A DNA stretch of 64,000 nucleotides from Bacillus atrophaeus (lineage in GTDB: Bacteria > Bacillota > Bacilli > Bacillales > Bacillaceae): positions 148,919 through 212,918 of the forward strand of contig NZ_LSBB01000003.1 in NCBI RefSeq assembly GCF_001584335.1, in the 5' to 3' direction. The notes beneath the pieces were generated by a model, which saw only the letters and a list, made by a program, of their open reading frames with translations, did not search any database and had not been told where the DNA came from. A program made the translations under genes and the position numbers. Positions 17,245 to 26,812 of the stretch are shown here, piece by piece (the first letter of the stretch is position 1; each line of letters starts with the position of its first letter).

Positions 17245-17303
17245 TTGCAAATACAACAAAGTTAGGGTATATTCAACATATGTTATTATTATTGTATTTG
17301 CAA
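17245..17303. promoter_or_regulatory. Inverted-repeat operator between the YczE-like gene and marR-paiAB
   Basis: TTGCAAATACAA at 17245-17256 and its exact reverse complement TTGTATTTGCAA at 17292-17303 lie in the divergent promoter region, 35 bases apart. They are good candidates for the binding sites of the adjacent MarR protein. Confidence 0.65.
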
Positions 17304-17329
17304 CAAAAATATGTACTAAGGAGGTCATT

Positions 17330-18318
<989 letters not shown>

Positions 18319-18341
18319 CTTTTTATGAAAGGCGGGTTAAT

Positions 18342-18959
18342 ATGTATATTCCAAAATATTATAAGGTTACAAATGTTGATGACATTTGGGACTTTGTTCA
18401 AAACAACTCATTTGGCACAATTGTCACAACAGCACAAGGGAAACCAATTGCCACCCATTTGCCATTGCAGTTAATGAAAGAGGGAGATACTTACTATATT
18501 ACGGGGCATATTGCTTATGGGAATCCTCAGTGGAGAACATTTGAAACCTGTGAAGATGTGCTTGTTATGTTTCAGGGACCGCACGCTTATATCTCTTCCT
18601 CTTGGTATGAAAAGGAAAATGTCCCAACGTGGAACTATCAAGCTGTACATGTATACGGTACAGCCAGCATTTTGAACGAAAAAGAGTTAAAACATGACCT
18701 GACAATGTTGCTGCAAAAATACGAAAAACACCGTAAGAATCCAGTTTTATGGGATAAACTTTCTCCTCAACTCTTAGAAAGTCAACTGAAAGGTATTGTC
18801 GGATTTAAGATTAAGGTAGGAGAAATTCAGGCTTCATATAAATTAAGTCAGAACCGAAATGAAACGGATTATATGAATATCATTGATCAATTACGAAAAG
18901 AAGGAGATCCAAATTCGAAACAAATGGCAGAACTGATGGAAAAGAGATTAAAAAATTAA
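18342..18959 (+). CDS. paiB: PaiB, FMN-binding split-barrel regulator
   Basis: 205 residues starting MYIPKYYKVTNVDDIWDFVQ. It has the PaiB family fold, an FMN-binding split barrel with motifs FGTIVTT and VMFQGPHAYISSSWYE. Genetic work in B. subtilis describes PaiB with PaiA as a negative regulator of sporulation and degradative enzymes. Its biochemical action is still not settled. It follows paiA by 23 bases with a GGCGGG ribosome site and ends the cluster. About 150 bases downstream a scar starts. Confidence 0.92.
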   Translation: MYIPKYYKVTNVDDIWDFVQNNSFGTIVTTAQGKPIATHLPLQLMKEGDTYYITGHIAYGNPQWRTFETCEDVLVMFQGPHAYISSSWYEKENVPTWNYQAVHVYGTASILNEKELKHDLTMLLQKYEKHRKNPVLWDKLSPQLLESQLKGIVGFKIKVGEIQASYKLSQNRNETDYMNIIDQLRKEGDPNSKQMAELMEKRLKN

Positions 18960-19090
18960 ATATAAGCCCACTTTTATTAAACCCTCAGATACAAGAATTA
19001 AAGAACGGAACGGAGACAGTCATATTTGCAGCATCTCGTAATAGTCCATTCTTTAATTGGATTTTCAAATGCTTGAAATAATAGGCTTTT

Positions 19091-19232
19091 GTACTTGATG
19101 ATAAGCTTCCACTTTATTGAAGGCCTAGTGAATGAATAAACCGTGAAGATTCAAATCCTCGGCCGCATCCCAATAATACCAAGAGTTTAACTGCCTTTGG
19201 TATTATTTTTTTATGCAGAAAATACAGCTATG
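19091..19232 (+). repeat. tRNA-Leu 3'-half scar S4, degenerate, type-B left arm
   Basis: GATAAGCTTCCACTTTATTG leads into AAGGCCTAGTGAATGAATAA, then a damaged T arm and CGGCCGCAT. A terminator-like ATACCAAGAG...CTTTGGTATTATTTTT and GCAGAAAATACAG follow. The left arm differs from the S0-S3 type and matches S5 (GCTTTCACTTTATTGAGGG), so at least two element ends are represented. Confidence 0.75.
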
Positions 19233-19336
19233 AGAGAAAGCTGCTCATCAAAACTCACCAGTTATCATTTATAGTAAATATATAGAAAATCGACAATCAA
19301 TCGAAGGATGAATTTTGTTCTATAAAGGAGATTCCC

Positions 19337-19730
19337 ATGGAAGAAGTAAAAGTTGTGTATGCGTTGATTAAAAGTAAATGTAATCAGATATTAATAGTGG
19401 ATAATCATGAAGAGGGTTGAACCTGATGAGACGTTAATAGAAGCTGCTATACGTGAAGTGCATGAAGAAACAGGTTTTGAAGTAGAAATAGGAAATCTAA
19501 TTGTTGTTAACGAAGCGAAATATGTAAAGAGGCATCATCACGCTATTCTTTTTACATTTGAAGCACGAATTGTTGGAGGAACTGAAGCGATTAAAAAACC
19601 TCAAGAGATATTGCAAATTGAATGGGTTGACATTGAACAGGCAAATGAACGAATGCCGTATTACTTAGAAGGAGTTAATAAAATGCCGACAGGATACGCC
19701 CTATATAATAATCAAGGAACAATAGAGTAA
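19337..19730 (+). pseudogene. Nudix hydrolase, deleted in the Nudix box
   Basis: ATG 19337 (AAAGGAG upstream) reads MEEVKVVYALIKSKCNQILI, VDNHEEG, then TGA. From about 19410 another frame continues VEPDETLIEAAIREVHEETG to a natural stop. A small deletion removed the WSLPGGK segment and shifted the frame. The remaining REVHEETG half of the Nudix box is intact, but the conserved first glycine is gone. A shorter product could start at 19407 but would lack the first strands, so loss of function is likely. Confidence 0.8.
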
Positions 19731-19758
19731 TGGCAGTAATCGTCAGGCTAGTTTGGTT

Positions 19759-20046
19759 TTATGTTATTGTGTCAAGCTTTTCTTTAATCGCTTTGGAAAA
19801 TGTGATTGATTTATTCTCGCTAACAAATGTTGACCCTAAAAGGAGTACGCCACCTAGCATTTGAACAATGGTCATTTGTTCTTGCAGGATAATGGCAGAA
19901 ATTAAAATAGCTACAAATGGATCGACATAGCTTAGCATAGCAATACTCTGTCCTTTTAATTTTTGCATACCTGAGAAAAATAACCAAAATCCAATACCAG
20001 TGTTTACAATCCCTGAAATCTTTTCTTGAAGGATATGAATGTTTCA
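19759..20046 (-). pseudogene. C-terminal fragment of an EamA transporter
   Basis: After a stop on the upstream side the minus strand reads NIHILQEKISGIVNTGIGFW, LFFSGMQKLKGQSIAMLSYV, DPFVAILISAIILQEQMTIV and on to a natural stop. This is the last third of a ten-helix EamA (DMT) protein. No N-terminal part is nearby in frame. Confidence 0.75.
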
Positions 20047-20369
20047 ATTAATTATAACTTCCTGGAGATTCATAAAATAGCAGATTTATGGAGCATTAAT
20101 GGGAGAAAAAATTTATATGTATACGTTATTGCTCGGAGACAAGTATAAAGAAATGTCTGGAATACAGGAAACGGCGAAAATGATTGTCTGGGGTTATCAA
20201 AAAAATACCAGACTATGAAGAGTAAAGGAAAAAGAAACAAAGTTAGAGGAGCAGACCATGTGTTTACTCCTCTTTTTTTCTGTATATGAAAGTTTGGTTG
20301 TAATGCTGCGTCAAGCCGTAAAGTATTGCTATGACTGCAAAAAAACCGCTCTTGAAATTTAGAAGTGTT
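20047..20369. other. Gap with an unidentified coding-like remnant and a terminator
   Basis: From 20099 the plus strand reads MGEKIYMYTLLLGDKYKEMS and on to VWGYQK before a stop, like the end of an unknown protein. The hairpin at 20246-20279 follows. Nothing else is seen. Confidence 0.35.
20246..20279 (+). terminator. Rho-independent terminator
   Basis: GAGGAG pairs with CTCCTC across a 15-base loop, followed by seven T's. Confidence 0.65.
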
Positions 20370-21752
20370 TTATTTTTCAAAGAGGAAATCTTTAAGTGTT
20401 CTTAGTCCTTTATCTAATTCCTCGTATGTCTTTGCAGAGGTAAGAGAAATCCGTATAAATTGATTAGTTTCGTCTTTTTTGGCTAAGAATCGATCAGAAT
20501 GATAAATACGAATACCTTGAGCCAAAGCATCTTGTTCAAATTCTTTCATCTGATATTTCTTGTCTAATGGAATCCAGCGGAAAAAAGTTAACGGATTTTC
20601 ATTAGGGTTATTCATTTGAAAGTACTTCTGATAAAGAAGATTACGTTCTTTTGAAATGTTTTTCTTTTGAGTGATTATTTTTTCTGCGCAGCCTGTATTA
20701 ATCAGCTCAGTTATGACTTCTGCATTAAACCCAGGGGTTTTGACATTAATATTAAATATACCGTGCGTCATTTTATCGATGAACTGATTTGCAAAGGCTA
20801 GAAACCCTACTCTCATACCGGAGCTGAGGGATTTAGAAACACTTAGACTATAAACAAACTGATCTGGTACAAAATACGAAATTGGCACAAATCTTTCCGG
20901 CGCAAGGAAAGAAAAAATATCATCTTCAAGCAGAGTTAAATTGTATTTACGAATAATCTTAGCTATTTCTTTTCTTCGATTCATATCCATTGTGACAGCA
21001 GTTGGGTTATTACAAGAAGGGATTAAATAAACGCCATTCAAGTGATTTTTCCTGCAGGCCTCCTCTAACCGTTCTGGCATCATTCCAAAAGAATCCCCGT
21101 CTATTGGGACTAAATGTATGTTGAGCATATTGGCTAATTCGATAAAGTTAGGATAAGTATAGGTATCTACCGCAATTTTATCCCCAGCATGAAACAGAGA
21201 CATTAAAATTAAGGTTAAGGAATTTTGCCCCCCAGAGGTAATCACAATATTTTCAATAGGCACTTCAAAATTAAAACGTTCCATCCACTTCTTTGCTGCC
21301 ATTTTATGATAAGGCATACCTAATGGGTTTCGGTAATCCAATAATTTCTCTAAATAATTCTTCCCAGCAATGTTTTGAATGACTTCTGCAACTAATGAAT
21401 TCGAATGATCAAGCGGTTCAATCAAGCCCATTTCTATAACATTCTTATTATCATTGTCTTCCAAGAATAGAGCATTGCTTACATTAGGTGCAACATAAGT
21501 TCCACTCCCAGTAATCCCATAAATCAATCCTTTTACTTCACATAATTTAAAAGCTCTCGTTACAGTACTTAAATTAATATCAAGATAATCAGCCAATTCT
21601 CTTTGTGGGGGCAGTTTAGTATGAGGTGCAAGAAAACCATTTAAAATATCGTATTCCAATTGAGTAGCAATTGACTGATAAATAGGAGGAGCCAATTGTG
21701 TTCTATCCGGTTTCCATGTCATGGGGTAGTGTTCAAATGAGTTAACAGGCAT
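20370..21752 (-). CDS. MocR-type regulator (GntR helix-turn-helix with aminotransferase domain)
   Basis: About 460 residues from MPVNSFEHYPMTWKPD. ATG 21752 has GGGAGG upstream, so the longer start is discarded. A GntR winged helix (about 20-95, LPPQRELADYLDINLSTVTR) is joined to an aminotransferase-like domain (about 110-455). PLP lysine in SVSKSLSSGMRVGF and the SCNNPTAVTMD motif are present. MocR proteins bind PLP and sense amino acids or vitamins. The divergent neighbour is a PhzF-like enzyme, and repeated ATACAAT sites lie between them, so it likely controls that gene. Ligand unknown. Confidence 0.88.
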   Translation of the reverse strand: MPVNSFEHYPMTWKPDRTQLAPPIYQSIATQLEYDILNGFLAPHTKLPPQRELADYLDINLSTVTRAFKLCEVKGLIYGITGSGTYVAPNVSNALFLEDNDNKNVIEMGLIEPLDHSNSLVAEVIQNIAGKNYLEKLLDYRNPLGMPYHKMAAKKWMERFNFEVPIENIVITSGGQNSLTLILMSLFHAGDKIAVDTYTYPNFIELANMLNIHLVPIDGDSFGMMPERLEEACRKNHLNGVYLIPSCNNPTAVTMDMNRRKEIAKIIRKYNLTLLEDDIFSFLAPERFVPISYFVPDQFVYSLSVSKSLSSGMRVGFLAFANQFIDKMTHGIFNINVKTPGFNAEVITELINTGCAEKIITQKKNISKERNLLYQKYFQMNNPNENPLTFFRWIPLDKKYQMKEFEQDALAQGIRIYHSDRFLAKKDETNQFIRISLTSAKTYEELDKGLRTLKDFLFEK

Positions 21753-21780
21753 ACGTAATCCTCCCAAAAAGAATTGTTTT

Positions 21781-21811
21781 GCATACAATTATATCATTGA
21801 AGGCATACAAT
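21781..21811. promoter_or_regulatory. Direct-repeat operator for the MocR regulator
   Basis: GCATACAAT occurs at 21781-21789 and again at 21803-21811, two helical turns apart, in the divergent promoter region. Paired direct repeats are the usual MocR-type binding arrangement. Confidence 0.55.
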
Positions 21812-21865
21812 CGCGATGGTAAAGTAATTTGTAAATAAACAGTATTTAAATCAAGGAGGCTTTTT

Positions 21866-22642
21866 ATGAAATATTACGTAGTAGATGCATTCGCTGAAAA
21901 TTTATTCGAAGGTAACCCTGCTGGCGTTTGTATTATGAAGGAATGGATTCCGGATGAACTTATGCAACAAATTGCAGCTGAAAATAATCTATCTGAAACT
22001 GCATTTGCAGTAAAAGAGGGGGAGAGCTACCGACTAAGGTGGTTTACTCCAGCAGATGAGATTGACCTTTGTGGTCATGCAACTTTGGCAACTGCTTATG
22101 TTATTGCGAACTTTTATGAAAGTAATGTGGAGGAAATCAAATTTCAAACAATTAGTGGTGAACTAGTGGTAGTGAAAAAAGGTGAACTATATGAAATGGA
22201 CTTTCCGAGCAGAATGCCTAAAGAGATTTCTTTAACAGAAGAGATGGTGGAGGCTCTAGGTGTAAAGCCTGTTGAAGTGCATCTTGGTAGAGACTTGATG
22301 TTTGTTCTTGAGAAAGAAGAGGATGTTCTTAATGCGTCACCCGATTTTTCTAAACTAAAAGAATTACCGGACGGGCTGGGAGTTTCAATTACAGCTAGAA
22401 GTGAAAAGTACGATTTTGTGTCCAGAGCATTTTTTCCAAAATTAAATGTAAATGAAGATCCTGTCTGCGGATCTGCACATTGTAATTTTATTCCTTATTG
22501 GGCAAAAAATCTAAGCAAGAATGAAATGGTAGCTAGACAACTTTCTAAAAGAGGCGGCAAGTTATACTGTAAGTTTGAAGGTGACAGAGTGAAAATCAGT
22601 GGTTCTGCAGTTTTATATTCTATTGCTGATCTTCAAATATAA
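21866..22642 (+). CDS. PhzF-family enzyme
   Basis: 258 residues, two similar alpha/beta halves of the diaminopimelate-epimerase-like PhzF fold. The catalytic glutamate lies in ENNLSETAFAV (Glu44). The CGHATLATA block (about 71-80) and DPVCGSAHCNF near residue 208 are the paired turns that bind substrate. PhzF proteins isomerise small carboxylate compounds; most Bacillus members have no known substrate. CAAGGAGG gives a good start. The gene is divergent from and probably controlled by the MocR protein. Confidence 0.88.
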   Translation: MKYYVVDAFAENLFEGNPAGVCIMKEWIPDELMQQIAAENNLSETAFAVKEGESYRLRWFTPADEIDLCGHATLATAYVIANFYESNVEEIKFQTISGELVVVKKGELYEMDFPSRMPKEISLTEEMVEALGVKPVEVHLGRDLMFVLEKEEDVLNASPDFSKLKELPDGLGVSITARSEKYDFVSRAFFPKLNVNEDPVCGSAHCNFIPYWAKNLSKNEMVARQLSKRGGKLYCKFEGDRVKISGSAVLYSIADLQI

Positions 22643-22655
22643 AAGAGGTCGACAT

Positions 22656-22769
22656 ATGATGGATATAGAGCGGAAGCTGTAAGAGCTAGGTATTTACTTG
22701 GCTGAAGATCAAAATCAATATCCTGTTGTTTTATGGGCGTTCACTTTTTTGAGGGAGACTGATCAATAG
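22656..22769 (+). pseudogene. Short interrupted frame after phzF-like gene
   Basis: MMDIERKL, one stop, then ELGIYLAEDQNQYPVVLWAF and TFLRETDQ before a natural stop. GAGGTC lies upstream. It seems to be a small gene with one nonsense mutation. I do not recognise it. Confidence 0.35.
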
Positions 22770-22792
22770 TTCAGGAGCAGTCATGAATGACA

Positions 22793-22950
22793 AGTGTAGA
22801 GAATGTAATGTGAAAAAACAAAGAAGTTAAAGTGAGTCTATTTATGAGCTGAAATGGTGGAGAGAATTGGATGAACTTTAAAAGTCACTATGCGTAGTGG
22901 TTTATTTTAGTCTAAAACAGTGCCCATTTTGTGCCCAAAATGTATATAAA
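22793..22950. repeat. Possible second attachment region (GTGCCCA repeats)
   Basis: GTAGAGAATGTAATG here matches the left arm of scar S2. Further on, GTGCCCA occurs twice, 11 bases apart (22920-22937), next to a small CACTATGCGTAGTG hairpin. Such paired GTGCCC(A) boxes are often seen after integrase genes of Gram-positive mobile elements. No integrase is present. The rest of 22643-23125 is empty apart from a terminator. Confidence 0.35.
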
Positions 22951-23015
22951 ATGCTGAAAACTCGGTACCGAATGACTTACAAAGGCTTGAACGGTTTGCC
23001 TTTAAATACTGAAAA

Positions 23016-23047
23016 AAAACATACCAACATTATTTGGTATGTTTTCT
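23016..23047 (+). terminator. AAACATACCAA-type terminator, copy 1
   Basis: AAACATACCAA pairs with TTGGTATGTTT around a short loop. The same hairpin recurs at about 32293, 35841, 45404 and 48066, three of them next to scar remnants. Confidence 0.7.
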
Positions 23048-23125
23048 TTATAAGGCCCTTCTCTCGCTCGCAATTGAGTTTACCTGTATAATCCAGATTT
23101 TTAAGCTTGATTATTTAGTGAACAG

Positions 23126-24328
23126 TTAATTCAGGGGTGAAACTTCATTTGATTTTTCTTTCCATAGCATTGTAAGACTTAGACCAATAATCATAACTAT
23201 TCCAGCAAAAAGGAAAGGATAATGAATGTTAAGGTCAAATAGAATACCACCTAGAGCTGGACCAAATATAGTACCTAAGCTAGTGTAAGTGGAGTTCATG
23301 CCTGCTACGAAACCCTGCTGGTTACCGGCAACTTTAGATAAAAAAGTAGTTAAGGCTGGGCGCAGCAAATCAAACGCTAGAAAAATAAAACAAGTTACAA
23401 GCAAAACAGCTAAAAATCCTGACATAACAGTAGACACGAAAGCTAAGACCGCACCGATGATTAAGCAAAGCTGAATCACCCTTTTCTCTCCAAGTTTATT
23501 GACCAATTTCCCGAATAATAGAACTTGAATAATCACGGCAACTATTGAACTAATCGTAATAATGATTGCGATATCCTTTGGTGTGAAGCCAAATTTATGA
23601 TCAGAAAACAAGCTGAATACCGTTTCATAGGCTGATAAGCCGAAAGCTAGTACAAAGACTATAATAAATGCAATTAAATAAACAGGGTGAATTGATTTTT
23701 TTAAATCTTTAAAGAAATTGGATTCCTCTGTATTAGCCAAGAGTTGTTCGCGCTCTTTTTTCGGCAATGACTCTTTTAATATAAAAACGGAAGAGATAGC
23801 TGCTAAGCATGCTATAGCGGCAGCGAAGAAAAATGGCATGCGAATGCCATAGCCGGCAATAAACCCTCCAGCCCCAGGTCCAATAATAAAGCCAGTGCTA
23901 ATAGCTGCAGAAACATACCCCATAGCCTTTGACCTTTCCTGCATGGTTGTAATATCAGCGACATATGCTGTTACAGCAGGCATGATAAAGGCGGCGCTTA
24001 TTCCGCCCAATATCCTCGACAAATAAAAAATTGAAACATGGGTTCCTAAGCCGAAAATCAACTCTGATATACTGAAGACAAGTAATCCGATGACAATCAT
24101 TTTTTTTCTCCCAAAACGGTCAACCCATCTTCCTGCAAAAGGTGAAGTAATTAACTGGGAAACAGCGAAAACCGCAACAAGATAACCCATGGTGCTGCCG
24201 GATAAATTCATAATATTCATAAAAGAAGGCATAACGGGAATAATTAGACCAATACCAAGAAAGACTATGAAAATGTTGCTTAATAGTATAATTAATACCG
24301 TTTTTTGTTCTTTAATTGATTTTTTCAT
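23126..24328 (-). CDS. blt: Blt, MFS multidrug efflux pump
   Basis: 400 residues, 12 membrane helices, the same length as and a close match to B. subtilis Blt. It exports cationic dyes, fluoroquinolones and probably polyamines with proton exchange. Motif A is visible as GRWVDRFGRKK after helix 2 and the antiporter motif as TGFIIGPGAGGFIAG in helix 5. Control by the MerR-type activator BltR is expected and its promoter is intact, but the bltR gene is broken. The usual downstream acetyltransferase gene bltD is missing and debris follows instead. Confidence 0.93.
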   Translation of the reverse strand: MKKSIKEQKTVLIILLSNIFIVFLGIGLIIPVMPSFMNIMNLSGSTMGYLVAVFAVSQLITSPFAGRWVDRFGRKKMIVIGLLVFSISELIFGLGTHVSIFYLSRILGGISAAFIMPAVTAYVADITTMQERSKAMGYVSAAISTGFIIGPGAGGFIAGYGIRMPFFFAAAIACLAAISSVFILKESLPKKEREQLLANTEESNFFKDLKKSIHPVYLIAFIIVFVLAFGLSAYETVFSLFSDHKFGFTPKDIAIIITISSIVAVIIQVLLFGKLVNKLGEKRVIQLCLIIGAVLAFVSTVMSGFLAVLLVTCFIFLAFDLLRPALTTFLSKVAGNQQGFVAGMNSTYTSLGTIFGPALGGILFDLNIHYPFLFAGIVMIIGLSLTMLWKEKSNEVSPLN

Positions 24329-24591
24329 CTAAAAACTCCTCTAAAAAATTAATCAGTTTCCTGCAGAAAACAGACCAAAGAGCATCTATTTTTTTGTTTT
24401 GAAGCACTTTATCGTTTCCAAGTAAGTTCAGCTATTAAAGAATCAACAACTTAAAAAACGCACCGATTTACAGGCGTGAGAATTATTCAAGACAAGCGGA
24501 GATCAAATAAGAAAGAAATGATCTGAATGGGTTAGAATTTTCCGCCTTAACCTTTTCTTTGTTGACCGAAGCTTCTTTCAGGTCCAATAAA

Positions 24592-24622
24592 ATCATAAAG
24601 TATATGGTTGCCGTATAGTCAA
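24592..24622 (-). promoter_or_regulatory. MerR-type promoter of blt
   Basis: On the minus strand TTGACT and TATGAT are separated by 19 bases containing the dyad ATACGG...CCATAT. The long spacer is the hallmark of MerR-family activated promoters, which need the regulator to twist the DNA. It matches what I recall of the B. subtilis blt promoter. Confidence 0.8.
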
Positions 24623-24632
24623 GGAGATTTTC

Positions 24633-24850
24633 ATGAACGATGATTTAAGAAAGTTTTTCATAACAGGTGAGTTTGCCAAGCTCTGCAACATAAAAAAACT
24701 TCACTATGTTCTCCCGAATTAAAAAAAGAGAATGGTTATAGATATTATTGCTCTAATCAGTTGGAGCTTTTTCAAGTTAGCAATTTGTTTAAAGAGGCTG
24801 GTCTTCCTCTTAAAAGGCAAACACCAGGCAGGATCGTACCGCTTCTGTTG
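24633..24850 (+). pseudogene. bltR: bltR, truncated and internally deleted
   Basis: ATG 24633 (AAGGAG upstream) gives MNDDLRKFFITGEFAKLCNI, the N-terminus of the MerR-type activator BltR. The part joining the two DNA-binding helices (QTLFHYDEIGLF) is deleted, the frame shifts, and bases for KKENGYRYYCSNQLELFQV and LFKEAGLPLK follow. The gene then ends where the scar arm GCTTTCACTTTATTGAGGG begins. The drug-binding domain is gone. The blt pump has therefore lost its normal activator here. Confidence 0.85.
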
Positions 24851-24970
24851 AAGCTTTCACTTTATTGAGGGCCTAGTGGGTGAATAACCCGTGGAGGTTC
24901 AAGTCCTCTCGGCCGCATCTCGATAATACCAAGGGTATAACCACCTTTGGTCGCAGAAAATACGGATCTA
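24851..24970 (+). repeat. tRNA-Leu(GAG) 3'-half scar S5, type-B left arm
   Basis: GCTTTCACTTTATTGAGGG joins the end of the bltR remnant to an intact tRNA-Leu 3' half (24865-24919) ending CTCTCGGCCGCATC. ATACCAAGGG...CTTTGGT follows but the T-tract is replaced by CGCAGAAAATACGG. The junction falls inside a gene, so recombination at the core joined unrelated DNA. Confidence 0.85.
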
Positions 24971-25202
24971 TGTATATGGGCAGAGGATTTTTACTTAACT
25001 GACCAAGCAGACTAGCTGAGTAATCAGTCTGTGATACTCATTTACTTCTACAAGTCATTCTTTTATCCTGACTATACCTTAATTTGTGACAGAGTTGAAT
25101 AAACATGCTTTGGACTCCATTATTTGAAAATGATGCACCAGTAGCACTTCTCCGCCCTTAGTGGCATTTATTTGACCTAAACTAAAAACGGAGGGTGCAA
25201 AA

Positions 25203-25456
25203 ATGAAAAACACTTTGTTAGGTTCCATATATTCGGCATTAGCCGCCAGTGTTTGGGGCGGTATGTATGTTGTTGTAAAGGTTGTAGTATCGTTTATACC
25301 CCCGTTAGAACTGGTGTAGATGCGATATTTAGTCGCAATTGTCGCATTACTCATTATGGTTTTGTGAAAAAACTAACCTGGCGAATTCATAGACGTGACA
25401 TTTTATTAATTATAACCATTGGGATAATTGGTAATACCATTTCGATTGTTATGTAA
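25203..25456 (+). pseudogene. EamA transporter N-terminal fragment, stop and frameshift
   Basis: ATG 25203 (GGAGG upstream) reads MKNTLLGSIYSALAASVWGG, MYVVVKVVVSFIPPLELV, then TAG where a Trp would be expected, MRYLVAIVALLIM, a frameshift and KKLTWRIHRRDILLIITIGI before a final stop. Only the first three helices of a DMT transporter remain. Confidence 0.8.
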
Positions 25457-25483
25457 TAAATTGACACTAACAATTCATAAAAA

Positions 25484-25524
25484 AAGAAACCTGCGGAGTC
25501 ACAAAGTCCAAAGGCTTCTTTTTT
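25484..25524 (+). terminator. Terminator-like hairpin
   Basis: AAGAAACCT pairs with AGGCTTCTT (one mismatch) across a long loop, followed by T's. 25525-25779 holds no gene. Confidence 0.5.
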
Positions 25525-25779
25525 CATATGGTATTTAATGATTTTATTGTAACCTACATAAGAACGGGGGCTTATTCAATTAACAGGTCAATCTCATATG
25601 AATTAACGAGGGATGAAAAAATCTTAGCGAAGAAGAAGAAGCAGACTATTTATGATTTTTTCCTTCGTGTATTTTTTGCAATTCTAGAAGTTTAAAATCA
25701 ATTTGCAACGCTTTAAGAGTGCTGGAAAACAATAAAAAGCAAGTATTAATCTTGTTCGACCTTTTTTAAATGGTCTGCT

Positions 25780-26643
25780 TTACTTTGCGAATCGCCGAGC
25801 GGCTGCCACGCACCCTATAACGGCGACATTCACTGCTACGAGTGCCCAACCCACTTTCTCGTGCAGAATCACTGAGGCAAGCAGCAGTCCAAAGAAAGGC
25901 TGGAGAAGCTGCAGTTGTCCAACCGCCGCAATACCGCCTAGGGCGAGACCCCGATACCAGAAAACGAAGCCGATCAGCATGCTGAATAAGGATACATATG
26001 CAAGACTGAGCAGTGCAGGAACGCCGATGCCCGACCATGAGTCCGGCGTAAAATAGAATGAAAATGGCAGCATTACAGGAAGCGACAAAACGAGAGCCCA
26101 AGAGATCACTTGCCAGTTCCCTAGCCGACGCGAGAGCCGGGCTCCTTCTGCATAACCGAGCCCGCATACGACAATAGAAGCCAGCATGTATGCGTCGCCG
26201 AGGGGGGATGATCCTCCCCCCTGAATCAGGGCGAATCCTGCTACCAGTAAACTGCCTGCAGCTGAGAAAATCCAGAAGACCGGCCGGGGGCGTTCGCCTC
26301 CGCGCAGTACGCCGAAGATCGCCGTTGCGAGCGGAAGAAGTCCAATGAAAACAATGGCATGTGCGGATGTGACATACTGAAGCGCCAAGGCTGTCAGCAA
26401 GGGGAAACCGATCACCACACCGAACGCTACCACCAATAGCGGAATTATGTCACTTTTGGCAGGACGCTGCTGCTGGAAGGTGAGAAGGAGCGCTCCTGCC
26501 AATACACCAGCTATCGCAGCGCGGCATACGGTGAGGAACAATGGATCGAAGTCCGCCACAGCCAAGCGTGTTGCGGGGAGCGAGCCGCTGAAAATGAGTA
26601 CCCCTAGAAAACCATTCATCCAGCCACTTGTTGCTTTGTTCAT
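25780..26643 (-). CDS. ydeK: YdeK-like EamA transporter, GC-rich
   Basis: About 287 residues from MNKATSGWMNGFLGVLIFSG; ATG 26643 follows GGAG at good spacing. Ten membrane helices in two EamA repeats, with a glycine-rich loop (ALIQGGGSSPLGDAYMLAS) between them. The base composition is clearly G+C-rich, unlike the A+T-rich genes around it, so recent transfer from a high-GC donor is likely. It faces the MocR gene ydeL across shared CCAGTTA sites, the arrangement of B. subtilis ydeK/ydeL. The exported substrate is unknown, perhaps an amino acid or vitamin B6-related compound. Confidence 0.85.
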   Translation of the reverse strand: MNKATSGWMNGFLGVLIFSGSLPATRLAVADFDPLFLTVCRAAIAGVLAGALLLTFQQQRPAKSDIIPLLVVAFGVVIGFPLLTALALQYVTSAHAIVFIGLLPLATAIFGVLRGGERPRPVFWIFSAAGSLLVAGFALIQGGGSSPLGDAYMLASIVVCGLGYAEGARLSRRLGNWQVISWALVLSLPVMLPFSFYFTPDSWSGIGVPALLSLAYVSLFSMLIGFVFWYRGLALGGIAAVGQLQLLQPFFGLLLASVILHEKVGWALVAVNVAVIGCVAAARRFAK

Positions 26644-26710
26644 TACCATCACTCCAACTTATGTTTCTTCTGATTCTTCACTAGATCCTTTTTGAATCTG
26701 GGATTTTAAA

Positions 26711-26800
26711 AACCAGTTATTTTAGGATTACAATGACTATAAACTGGAATTGGCCTTGAATAAATAGCCAGTTTTCACGAAAAAAAGCATACCAGTTAGG
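26711..26800. promoter_or_regulatory. CCAGTTA operator cluster between ydeK and ydeL
   Basis: AACCAGTTATTTTA at 26711, an inverted AACTGG at 26742, CCAGTTTT at 26768 and CCAGTTAGG at 26792 lie between the divergent starts. The same AACCAGTTATTTA motif lies between ydfC and ydfD (46476 and 46528), also a MocR/EamA pair. Confidence 0.6.
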
Positions 26801-26812
26801 AGGAAACAGCAA

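Noticed and set aside
25766..26167. 133-codon frame on the minus strand inside ydeK, rich in Arg and Ser
   Set aside because: Typical out-of-frame reading of a GC-rich gene. The ydeK frame has helices and a start.
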